64,000 nt of DNA from contig NZ_JAEVHF010000003.1 of the NCBI RefSeq assembly GCF_018263925.1, positions 62,001 to 126,000 on the forward strand, in the 5' to 3' direction. Position numbers and translations under genes: made by a program. Source of the stretch: Kistimonas asteriae. Lineage in GTDB: Bacteria > Pseudomonadota > Gammaproteobacteria > Pseudomonadales > Endozoicomonadaceae. Positions 56,844 to 64,000 of the stretch are shown here, in pieces; the first letter of the stretch is position 1, and every line of letters starts with the position of its first letter. The notes beneath the pieces were generated by a model. The model did no database searches. It was not told the DNA's origin and saw only the letters and a list, made by a program, of their open reading frames with translations.

Positions 56844-57854
56844 CTATTCCGACGGATTGACGGAGAGACCAAAGTGCTCATAAGCGCGGCGGGTCAGCAC
56901 ACGCCCCCGCGGAGTACGCATGATATAGCCCTGCTGAATCAGGAAGGGCTCAAGCACATCTTCAATCGTATCCCGCTCCTCACTGATTGCGGCTGCAAGA
57001 CTATCAACACCGACCGGCCCGCCATCAAACTTTTCAACCATGGCCTGCAGTAGACGGCGATCCATATGATCAAAGCCCGCACCATCCACATCCAGCATAA
57101 TCAGGGCGGCATCTGCCACAGCCTGATCCACATGCCCGCTGCCTCGGACTTCGGCATAATCCCGCACCCGCCGCAATAGACGATTAGCAATCCGCGGCGT
57201 TCCCCGGGAACGCGCTGCCACTTCGCGCGCGCCATCCTCATCCATGGTCATGCCAAGGATGGCGGCAGAGCGGCTCACAATTTTGGTCAGATCTTCAACA
57301 CTATAGAACTCAAGGCGCTGAACAATGCCAAAGCGATCACGCAACGGTGAGGTGAGCAACCCGGCCCGTGTTGTGGCCCCCACCAGCGTAAAGGGAGGCA
57401 GATCCAATTTGATGGAACGTGCGGCCGGCCCTTCTCCAATCATAATATCCAGCTGGTAATCTTCCATGGCTGGATAAAGCACCTCTTCCACGACCGGACT
57501 CAGACGATGAATCTCATCAACAAATAGAATGTCGTTAGGCTCAAGATTGGTCAGCATGGCTGCTAGGTCACCGGCTTTTTCCAAAACCGGGCCGGATGTC
57601 GTACGAAGCTGCACGCCCATTTCATTGGCCAAAATATTGGCCAGTGTCGTTTTCCCCAGCCCCGGCGGCCCAAAGATCAGCGTGTGATCCAGCGCTTCAT
57701 TCCGTTGTCTCGCGGCACAGATAAAAATTCCCATCTGCTCACGCACTGCCGGCTGCCCGGTATAATCGGCCAACCGGGTCGGCCGTATGGCGCGATCAAT
57801 ACGTTCTTCCTGCGGAGTTCCATGGCCCGATATCAATCGGTCACTTTCAATCAT
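56844..57854 (-). CDS. ruvB: Holliday junction helicase RuvB
   Basis: AAA+ motor that drives branch migration together with RuvA. 336 residues. Walker A is GPPGLGKTT (62-70), Walker B is [10 protein letters not shown], and [18 protein letters not shown] (sensor 1/arginine-finger region) is present. The C-terminal winged helix ends the protein. It follows ruvA after a 111-base gap, longer than usual. Together with ruvA and ruvC the full resolvasome is encoded here. Confidence 0.97.
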   Translation of the reverse strand: MIESDRLISGHGTPQEERIDRAIRPTRLADYTGQPAVREQMGIFICAARQRNEALDHTLIFGPPGLGKTTLANILANEMGVQLRTTSGPVLEKAGDLAAMLTNLEPNDILFVDEIHRLSPVVEEVLYPAMEDYQLDIMIGEGPAARSIKLDLPPFTLVGATTRAGLLTSPLRDRFGIVQRLEFYSVEDLTKIVSRSAAILGMTMDEDGAREVAARSRGTPRIANRLLRRVRDYAEVRGSGHVDQAVADAALIMLDVDGAGFDHMDRRLLQAMVEKFDGGPVGVDSLAAAISEERDTIEDVLEPFLIQQGYIMRTPRGRVLTRRAYEHFGLSVNPSE

Positions 57855-57965
57855 CCAGCACCTGCTGATTCAATGGCTCTGACATAGGTCAGTTGATTGT
57901 GTGTTATCTGATTTTGACTGTAAATCCAGAGAGTCCGCAATGGTAACAGCGGCATTAATGACCAC

Positions 57966-58580
57966 TCACATCATGGCCTTTAATGCACGACGAATCAGCT
58001 CTTCACTGGCCAAACCATCCTCTTTTACTGCACCAATGGCTTTGCTGGCATCCTGCTGGCGATAGCCCAATGAAACCAAGGCACTAATGGCATCCTGCAC
58101 CGCCACACGATCCGAAGGAGTGTTCGACACCACCAGAGACGGTGAAGCAGCACCGGCTTCACTCAGTTCAGGTGCCCAGTCATCCAGCCGGTCGCGCATT
58201 TCGACGATCAGCCGCTCTGCGGTCTTTTTGCCAATACCCGGCAGGCGCGTCAACGTGGCACTGTCATCGTCATGCACACAACGAACAAACATATCGGATT
58301 CCATACCCGACAGAATCGCCAGCCCCAACTTCGGCCCTACACCGTTGACACGAATCAGTGTACGAAACAGCTGACGCTCCTTACGGTCGCCAAATCCATA
58401 CAGCAACTGCGCATCCTCACGGACGACAAAGTGCGTATAGAGCGTTGCCTCCTGCCCCTCATCCGGCAATCGGTAGAAGGTCGTCATGGGCGCCTCTATT
58501 TCATAACCGACACCATTCACATCCAGCAATAACTGCGGCGGCCGCTTTTCAACCACAACACCCCTGAGACGACCAATCAT
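57966..58580 (-). CDS. ruvA: Holliday junction DNA-binding protein RuvA
   Basis: Tetrameric junction-binding protein that loads RuvB. 204 residues from the ATG at 58580, beginning [14 protein letters not shown]. The two helix-hairpin-helix motifs are visible in [16 protein letters not shown] and [20 protein letters not shown]. The C-terminal domain III contacts RuvB. The ruvC stop is 41 bases upstream. Confidence 0.97.
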   Translation of the reverse strand: MIGRLRGVVVEKRPPQLLLDVNGVGYEIEAPMTTFYRLPDEGQEATLYTHFVVREDAQLLYGFGDRKERQLFRTLIRVNGVGPKLGLAILSGMESDMFVRCVHDDDSATLTRLPGIGKKTAERLIVEMRDRLDDWAPELSEAGAASPSLVVSNTPSDRVAVQDAISALVSLGYRQQDASKAIGAVKEDGLASEELIRRALKAMM

Positions 58581-58621
58581 GTCACATCCCACCTTTACAA
58601 TGTTTCAATTCAGAATATCGC

Positions 58622-59149
58622 TTAACGTAGCCGACCATTACCCATGCGCACAGACCCTTTACTGGTCGCCATGCGAATCAGGCTCTGCTGTGTATGGGCA
58701 TGACATAATGCTACAGCGAGGGCGTCGGCAGCGTCTGCCTGCGGCACCTTATTCAGTTTCAGCAAGGCCATCACCATATGCTGAACCTGCGCCTTGTCTG
58801 CAGAGCCTTTACCCACCACCGACTGCTTGACCTGACGGGCGGAATACTCGGAAACCGGGAGCCCCTGGTTAACCGCAGCCACAATTGCAGCCCCTCTGGC
58901 CTGCCCCAGCTTCAGCGCAGAATCTGCATTGCGTGACATAAAGACCTGCTCAATACCTACGGTCTGCGGCTGGTAAGCCTCGATCACCCGATGGATACCT
59001 TCATAGACTTGGTGCAACCTTTCCGGCAACTCACCCGGCTGGATCCGGATGCAACCAGAATCGATGTATTCAATCCGTGAGCCGACCTGGTTAATCAGAC
59101 CGTAGCCGGTAATGCGGGAACCCGGATCAATTCCCAGAATAATTGCCAT
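58622..59149 (-). CDS. ruvC: Holliday junction resolvase RuvC
   Basis: Endonuclease that cuts Holliday junctions. 175 residues. The four acidic catalytic residues are in [14 protein letters not shown] (Asp7), [19 protein letters not shown] (Glu), and [12 protein letters not shown] (two Asp). A LexA-like box lies 40 bases upstream. Its upstream neighbour yebC is nearly 600 bases away, unlike the tight yebC-ruvC spacing of many relatives. Confidence 0.97.
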   Translation of the reverse strand: MAIILGIDPGSRITGYGLINQVGSRIEYIDSGCIRIQPGELPERLHQVYEGIHRVIEAYQPQTVGIEQVFMSRNADSALKLGQARGAAIVAAVNQGLPVSEYSARQVKQSVVGKGSADKAQVQHMVMALLKLNKVPQADAADALAVALCHAHTQQSLIRMATSKGSVRMGNGRLR

Positions 59150-59745
59150 ATCCCTGCCTGGAGACTCTTGCTAACCATACTCATAACACTGTACTTTTAT
59201 ACACCCCTCATGTGAAGTAAACATATCTGCTTATATAGCTTCCTGAAACACAAAGAGATGAAACACTCAAGCGCCCCCTGAAGCAATTAGTAATGAAAGA
59301 TGCATCAGAACCACACACAGACCCAGCAAACCCGCTAAGGAAAACAGCGTTATCAAACCACTAAGAGAACACATCCCTCAGAGGAGAGAGACGCTATAAG
59401 TTCACCAGTGACAGAGTTGATTAATTAGTTATCGTTTGCTCATTAATCATTACAAACCATCATTCTGCGTAACGAAAAACTACAGGTAAATCAGATATGA
59501 AAGCGTATGCTGTTATCACACGTAGATTGAGCCATTTTGAAGATGAAAGAACTACTCACTCCGCTTTTAACGGTTACAGCTGTGGTTTTTTTGTTATTTT
59601 TCCTAATCATTGGCGTGAACATCTAACCCACACCGATTGGCAAATATTCTTTTTCTTTACTTACGCTGTCAGCCCACTCCTTGATATAGAGGGCATTCAG
59701 ACGCCGACTATAGAGCCAGCATCTGAAACTTTCATTCAATGTGTA
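59150..59745. other. 596-base gap between yebC and ruvC
   Basis: No gene I can support. The stretch is more AT-rich than its neighbours. A plus-strand frame of 125 codons from 59497 runs into the 3' end of yebC and lacks any recognisable similarity. The only signal is the LexA-like box at 59189-59204, close to ruvC. A lost gene is possible. Confidence 0.5.
59189..59204. promoter_or_regulatory. LexA-like box upstream of ruvC
   Basis: CTGTACTTTTATACAC fits the gammaproteobacterial SOS box CTGT-N8-ACAG at seven of eight conserved positions, with an AT-rich centre. It is centred about 47 bases before the ruvC start. LexA controls ruvAB in E. coli; here it could control the whole ruvCAB group. 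It is an inference from sequence only. Confidence 0.45.
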
Positions 59746-60492
59746 TCAACCCAGCGCTTCCATGACATCATCCGGAATATCTGCATTGCTGTAGACATTC
59801 TGGACATCATCCAGGTCTTCCAGGCGATCAATCAACCTCATGATCTTTTCTGCACCGTCAGCATCCAGCGGTGACTGGGTGGTCGGCACCATCGCAACTT
59901 CACCATCAGCCGGCGTCATACCTGCAGCTTCCAGCGCATCCTTCACCTGCATGAATTCAGTCCAGTCCGTCGTAACTTCTACAGAACCATCATCATTAGC
60001 AATAACATCTTCCGCACCGGCTTCCAGCGCCGCTTCCATTAGCGCGTCTTCATCAACACCCGGCTCGAAGAAAATCTGCCCTTTCCGCTCAAACAGGTAA
60101 GCCACAGAACCATCCGTACCCAGATTGCCACCATGCTTGGAAAACGCATGACGCACTTCAGATACCGTCCGATTTCGGTTATCCGTCATACACTCAACAA
60201 GGATCGCAACACCACCTGGGCCGTAACCCTCGTAAGTGATCTCTTCCATGTTGTCATTGTCAGCACTGCCAGCACCACGAGCTATCGCACGATCAACCGT
60301 GTCACGGGTCATGTTGGCGCCCAGCGCCTTGTCGACCGCCGCACGCAGACGCGGGTTATCTTCCGGGTTGGGACCGCCAGCCTTGGCAGCCACGGTCAGC
60401 TCGCGGATCAGCTTGGTAAAGATCTTGCCACGCTTGGCATCCTGCGCCGCCTTGCGGTGCTTGATATTGGCCCATTTACTATGACCTGCCAT
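59746..60492 (-). CDS. yebC: YebC/PmpR-family regulatory protein
   Basis: Member of the TACO1/YebC family; recent work links it to translation of proline-rich stretches, and PmpR in Pseudomonas regulates quorum sensing. 248 residues from [22 protein letters not shown]. Conserved [25 protein letters not shown] and [23 protein letters not shown] are present. It lies about 99 bases after aspS on the same strand, as in Pseudomonas. Confidence 0.96.
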   Translation of the reverse strand: MAGHSKWANIKHRKAAQDAKRGKIFTKLIRELTVAAKAGGPNPEDNPRLRAAVDKALGANMTRDTVDRAIARGAGSADNDNMEEITYEGYGPGGVAILVECMTDNRNRTVSEVRHAFSKHGGNLGTDGSVAYLFERKGQIFFEPGVDEDALMEAALEAGAEDVIANDDGSVEVTTDWTEFMQVKDALEAAGMTPADGEVAMVPTTQSPLDADGAEKIMRLIDRLEDLDDVQNVYSNADIPDDVMEALG

Positions 60493-60591
60493 AGGTCGAA
60501 ACCTCACCCTTTAATGAATTATTGAAAACAGCTTGTCGTATAACGTGATGGCCGGCTACCTGCAGCCAGCAGGCAACCGGAGTCAGCTCAA

Positions 60592-62382
60592 TCAATGACT
60601 GGTGGCGGAAGCAGGATCCCTGCGAATACGGATATTCAGGTCACGCAGCTGCTGCTCTTCCACAGTACCCGGCGCCTGGGTCATCTGACAGGCGGCTGAC
60701 TGGGTTTTCGGGAAGGCAATGACTTCACGGATGGAATCCGCACCGGTCATCAGCATCACCAGACGATCCAGACCAAAGGCCAAACCACCGTGCGGCGGCG
60801 CACCAAACTTCAGGGCATCGAGCAGGAAGCCAAACTTCTCACGCTGCTCTTCTTCTCCGATACCCAGCACACGGAATACCACCTGCTGCATCGATTCATT
60901 GTGAATACGGACAGAACCACCCCCCAGCTCAACACCATTCAGCACCATATCGTAGGCGCGGGACAATGCGTCGGCCGGCGCAGCTTCCAGCTCTTCCGGT
61001 GTGCAGCTGGGCGCGGTAAAGGGGTGATGCAGCGCGGTCAGACCGCCCTTGCCATCTTCCTCGAACATCGGGAAGTCAACCACCCACATGGGCGCCCATT
61101 CACAGGTATACAGGTTCAGGTCTTCACCCAGCTTGCAGCGCAGTGCGCCAAGGGCTTCGCTAACCACTGTACCTTTGTCAGCACCGAAGAAGACGATATC
61201 GCCATTCTGCGCATCCAGGCGCTCCATGATCTTCATAGTCACGTCATCACCCAGGAACTTGATGATCGGCGACTGCAGACCTTCTTCTACACCCTTCTCA
61301 ATGGCATTGACCTTGATCCAGGCCAATCCTTTCGCACCGTAGATGCCAACGTACTTGGTGTATTCATCAATCTGCTTACGGCTCAGGCTCGCGCCACCGG
61401 GTACTTTCAATGCCGTAACACGCCCCTTCGGATCGCTGGCCGGCCCTTTGAACACCTTGAAATCAACGGTTTCCATCAGGTCAGCGATGTCCACCAGCTC
61501 CAGCGGGATACGCAGGTCAGGCTTGTCGGAGCCAAAGCGACGCATGGCGTCGGCATAGGTCATGCGCGGGAACGCATCAAACTCGACATTCATCAGGTCA
61601 CTGAACAGCTTGCGAACCATACCTTCAGTCAGACCCATAATCTCTTCTTCCCCAAGGAAAGAAGTTTCGATATCGATCTGGGTAAATTCTGGCTGACGAT
61701 CCGCACGCAGGTCTTCGTCACGGAAGCACTTGGCAACCTGGTAGTAACGATCGAAACCGGACACCATCAGCAACTGCTTGAACAGCTGGGGGGACTGCGG
61801 CAGGGCAAAGAATTCACCCTGATGAGTACGGCTCGGCACCAGGTAGTCACGGGCACCTTCAGGGGTAGCGCGAGTCAGGATCGGGGTTTCGATATCGAGA
61901 AAGCCGTTGCCGTCCAGGTAGTTACGGATAGCGCTGGTCACCTTGGAGCGGAACACCAGCTTCTGCTGCATATCCGGACGGCGCAGATCCACATAGCGGT
62001 ACTTCAGGCGGATATCTTCACCCACGTCGGTGTACTCGTCCAGCTGGAACGGCGGGGTCAACGCGCTGTTCAGGATTTCCAGCTGCTTGCCCAGCACCTC
62101 AATCTCACCGGTCTTCATGTTCGGGTTGACGGTACCTTCCGGACGCAGGCGGACTTTACCGGTCACCTTCAGGACAAACTCACTACGGGCGCGGTCTGCC
62201 AGGGCAAAGGCGTCCACAGTATCGGGGTCAAACACCACCTGGGCAATCCCTTCCCGATCACGCAGATCCAGGAAAATGACACCGCCATGGTCACGGCGGC
62301 GATGGACCCATCCACACAGTGTGACTTCCTGCCCCTCATGGGAGGCGTTCAGATCGCCGCAATAATGGCTGCGCATACTCAA
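60592..62382 (-). CDS. aspS: Aspartyl-tRNA synthetase
   Basis: Class II synthetase of the bacterial type. 596 residues. An OB-fold anticodon-binding domain (about 1-105) is followed by the catalytic core with motif 2 ([19 protein letters not shown]) and motif 3 ([15 protein letters not shown]) flanking the bacterial insertion domain. Whether it is discriminating (Asp only) or also charges tRNA-Asn cannot be read with certainty; no gatCAB is in the window. It lies between the fmdB-like gene and yebC. Confidence 0.97.
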   Translation of the reverse strand: MSMRSHYCGDLNASHEGQEVTLCGWVHRRRDHGGVIFLDLRDREGIAQVVFDPDTVDAFALADRARSEFVLKVTGKVRLRPEGTVNPNMKTGEIEVLGKQLEILNSALTPPFQLDEYTDVGEDIRLKYRYVDLRRPDMQQKLVFRSKVTSAIRNYLDGNGFLDIETPILTRATPEGARDYLVPSRTHQGEFFALPQSPQLFKQLLMVSGFDRYYQVAKCFRDEDLRADRQPEFTQIDIETSFLGEEEIMGLTEGMVRKLFSDLMNVEFDAFPRMTYADAMRRFGSDKPDLRIPLELVDIADLMETVDFKVFKGPASDPKGRVTALKVPGGASLSRKQIDEYTKYVGIYGAKGLAWIKVNAIEKGVEEGLQSPIIKFLGDDVTMKIMERLDAQNGDIVFFGADKGTVVSEALGALRCKLGEDLNLYTCEWAPMWVVDFPMFEEDGKGGLTALHHPFTAPSCTPEELEAAPADALSRAYDMVLNGVELGGGSVRIHNESMQQVVFRVLGIGEEEQREKFGFLLDALKFGAPPHGGLAFGLDRLVMLMTGADSIREVIAFPKTQSAACQMTQAPGTVEEQQLRDLNIRIRRDPASATSH

Positions 62383-62471
62383 ACCTCAGTCTTCAAATCG
62401 TTATCTGGCCTGTCCATGATGGACAGGTGTGCAATGCTCTCACCGACAATGGACAAGCCACTGCCCCGAGT

Positions 62472-62744
62472 TCAGTCGCTGGTTGCTGAACAACCACCGC
62501 AGCCGCTCTTGGTGTCCTTGCTCGGGCAATGATTGTCGCTGGTCGCGACATTCTTTGCCTTTTTGCCCTTGAAGTCCGTCTCGTACCAGCCGCCGCCCTT
62601 AAGACGGAACGACGGGGCGGACAACAGCTTCCTCAGGGCAGACTCCCCACAGGCAGGGCAATCGGTCAGCGGGCTGTTACTGAATTTCTGAATAGCCTCA
62701 CGGGTATCGCCACAGGATTGGCAAAGGTATTCATAGATCGGCAT
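62472..62744 (-). CDS. FmdB-family zinc-ribbon protein
   Basis: A 90-residue putative regulatory protein. It starts MPIYEYLCQSCG and has a second pair in CPACG, making a CxxC...CxxC zinc ribbon. A basic, glycine-rich linker and a C-terminal cysteine tail (CPSKDTKSGCGGCS) follow. Function is unknown; members often precede aspS. The start is 89 bases upstream of aspS on the same strand. Confidence 0.9.
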   Translation of the reverse strand: MPIYEYLCQSCGDTREAIQKFSNSPLTDCPACGESALRKLLSAPSFRLKGGGWYETDFKGKKAKNVATSDNHCPSKDTKSGCGGCSATSD

Positions 62745-63263
62745 AAATGGCGCGAACTCCGAACTCCGAACTCAAAACGGAACGAAACGCGGGATTATAA
62801 CGTAATGCCAGCCCAAACAGCCATGCGCAGGACCACTATTCTTTGACCGGACGGCTGGCGCCCGGCTCAACCGACTTCGTAGATAAAAAAACAATCGTAA
62901 ATAGGTACTACCACCTACATACGCAGAAAGTACCGCATTGTTAGACTTTTGTACCATGCAATACGGTCGTACCGGATACGGTTTCCGATTAAAGGCTGTC
63001 ACAGGACACTTACAATGACAGGCAAAACCTTGACATATGGCAAGGTTTATCGGCAACACGGACAGATATACTGCGGCCAACCTGTAGACAGAGAATGCCA
63101 GACGAAACGTCGTCAGTGCCTGGTTCGCATTAACAACACCAATGCACGCCACCAGCACAGACACGTCGCATTCTCACTTGCAGAACTGCTTTAGCCTGTC
63201 GGATAGGGGCATATCCGGCTGGCAACAAGAAGCAATACAACACCATGTGGAGTAGGTAACACA
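62745..63263. other. 519-base gap upstream of the porin gene
   Basis: No supported gene. Its main signal is a perfect 8-base inverted repeat at 63025-63048 that overlaps a TTGACA hexamer. The fmdB promoter should lie in the left part. Confidence 0.5.
63025..63048. promoter_or_regulatory. Inverted repeat overlapping a TTGACA box before the porin
   Basis: AAACCTTG and CAAGGTTT are perfect 8-base arms separated by 8 bases. TTGACA (63030-63035) lies across the left arm and spacer. There is no good -10 box at 17 bases. The site is about 216 bases before the porin start, so it could be an operator or activator site for that gene. Confidence 0.45.
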
Positions 63264-64000
63264 ATGCGAGCATTTAAACTGTCCGCGCTGGGCGCGGCTG
63301 TTATCGCTGCGACTGCGGCTACCGCAGCTCAGGCTAGCTTTGATCAATTTATTGATGACAGCACTCTGGATATCAAACTGCGTAATGCGTATTTTGATGA
63401 AAACAATACCGCACGAAATAACGGTGAAGGGACAGACTGGCACGACTGGGCGCAAGGTGTCGAAGTTAACTACACCTCCGGTTATGCATTCGGCATGATT
63501 GGTTTTGACGCCTCCCTGTATGGCAGCATGAAGCTGGACAGCAGCAATGAGCAAACCGGCCTTCAAGGTGGTGGCGACCAGTTGCTGCGCAGAGGCTCCA
63601 ATGGTGACTCCAACGGCTTCGGCAAATTGGGTCAGGCTTATCTGAAAGCCAAGTTTGGCGACGACGATCTGAACGTCGAAGCCAAAGCGGGTTACATGAA
63701 GCATGACACCATCCTGGTAGCCAGCTCTGGCTCCCGCTTGGTACCCAGCTCCTTCCGTGGCTACGGCTTCGATTCCAACATCTACGGCCTGGGCCTTTAC
63801 GGCGCTTATGCTGACCAGATTTCTCACCGTACCTCGCAAAGCTACGATGACTTCCAAGGCAAGGACGACGCCAACGGAAATGCCGTTACCGTTGACAGCA
63901 TCTACTCCATCGGTGCGACCTACAACCTGGCGGGTGTAGACCTGAATGCCGAATATGCTCGCGGCGAAGACTACATCAAGATCCAATACTACAACGCTGC
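63264..64000 (+). CDS. OprD-like outer-membrane porin (5' part)
   Basis: The first 245 codons of a porin gene that runs off the right edge. The product has a signal peptide (MRAFKLSALGAAVIAATAATAAQA), then FIDDSTLDIKLRNAYFDENN, WAQGVEVNYTSGYAFGMIGFDASLYGSMKLD and FGKLGQAYLKAKFGDDDLNVEAKAGYMKH. This is the pattern of OprD-family 18-stranded specific channels for amino acids, peptides or small acids. AGG precedes the ATG by seven bases. The specificity cannot be told from this part. Confidence 0.88.
   Translation, partial: MRAFKLSALGAAVIAATAATAAQASFDQFIDDSTLDIKLRNAYFDENNTARNNGEGTDWHDWAQGVEVNYTSGYAFGMIGFDASLYGSMKLDSSNEQTGLQGGGDQLLRRGSNGDSNGFGKLGQAYLKAKFGDDDLNVEAKAGYMKHDTILVASSGSRLVPSSFRGYGFDSNIYGLGLYGAYADQISHRTSQSYDDFQGKDDANGNAVTVDSIYSIGATYNLAGVDLNAEYARGEDYIKIQYYNA

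Noticed and set aside
59497-59874. Plus-strand open frame in the ruvC-yebC gap
   Set aside because: Its 3' third is antisense to yebC, there is no Shine-Dalgarno sequence, and the product looks like no known family.
60790-62532. 580-codon plus-strand open frame
   Set aside because: Antisense to aspS with no recognisable motif.
62772-63164. Minus-strand open frame between fmdB-like gene and porin
   Set aside because: No ribosome-binding site, no family similarity, and cysteine/arginine-rich composition unlike a real protein.
63174-63986. 270-codon minus-strand open frame
   Set aside because: Antisense to the porin gene, which has a signal peptide and barrel pattern.
1-64000. CRISPR arrays, insertion sequences, prophage, toxin-antitoxin pairs
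   Set aside because: I saw no spaced direct repeats, transposases, phage genes or paired small genes of these types.

Overview
This is a 64 kb chromosomal segment of a gammaproteobacterium of roughly mid-50s % GC. Gene order matches the Pseudomonas/Oceanospirillales side of the class in three runs: rpsB-tsf-pyrH-frr-uppS-cdsA-rseP-bamA; gacS // cysM-rlmD-relA-mazG; and purC-bamC-dapA-bcp-perM-tusA-bepA-nadA-tRNA(Lys)-cpoB-pal-tolBARQ-ybgC-ruvBAC-yebC-aspS. Almost everything is core genome. I see no insertion sequence, integrase, CRISPR array or prophage.

Layout. 0.1-4 kb: bamA and rseP (envelope biogenesis). 4-6.7 kb: cmoM facing cmoB-cmoA, a complete set for tRNA wobble cmo5U synthesis. 6.9-11.9 kb: cdsA, uppS, frr, pyrH, tsf, rpsB. 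12.1-18.6 kb: a six-gene mevalonate-pathway cluster (HMG-CoA reductase, type II IPP isomerase, HMG-CoA synthase, mevalonate kinase, a second GHMP kinase that is probably phosphomevalonate kinase, and diphosphomevalonate decarboxylase). 18.8-22.4 kb: map and glnD. 22.4-25.5 kb: an unrecognised two-gene locus for a large secreted protein and an outer-membrane barrel. 25.8-27.3 kb: yffB and dapD. 27.4-29.8 kb: a MarR regulator, a MATE pump and a small orphan. 30-40 kb: mazG, relA, rlmD, cysM, a DASS-type transporter and the gacS/barA hybrid kinase. 40-50.4 kb: a PunR-like LysR regulator, ybbN/cnoX, purC, bamC, dapA, bcp, a PerM-like protein, tusA, bepA and nadA. 50.6-50.8 kb: two identical tRNA-Lys genes. 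50.9-56.8 kb: the Tol-Pal operon and a SlyB-like lipoprotein. 56.8-62.7 kb: ruvBAC, yebC, aspS and an FmdB-type zinc ribbon. 63.3 kb to the end: the start of an OprD-like porin.

The main observation concerns isoprenoid supply. In most gammaproteobacteria dxr, a key MEP-pathway gene, lies in the frr-uppS-cdsA-rseP neighbourhood, either between cdsA and rseP (Pseudomonas order) or between frr and uppS (E. coli order). It is absent from both places here. The cdsA-rseP position holds the cmo genes, and a complete acetoacetyl-CoA-to-IPP/DMAPP mevalonate cluster sits between rpsB and map, which are normally adjacent and divergent. This looks like replacement of the MEP pathway by the mevalonate pathway, with uppS (a consumer of IPP) a few kb away. 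The rest of the genome is not visible, so loss of the other MEP genes is an inference.

Other points of interest are the secreted-protein/barrel locus, matching GTTAG-CTAAC dyads before both the marR and MATE genes, three DnaA-box-like 9-mers around an AT-rich block between cnoX and purC, a LexA-like box before ruvC, and perfect inverted repeats before the porin gene and within the tol operon.
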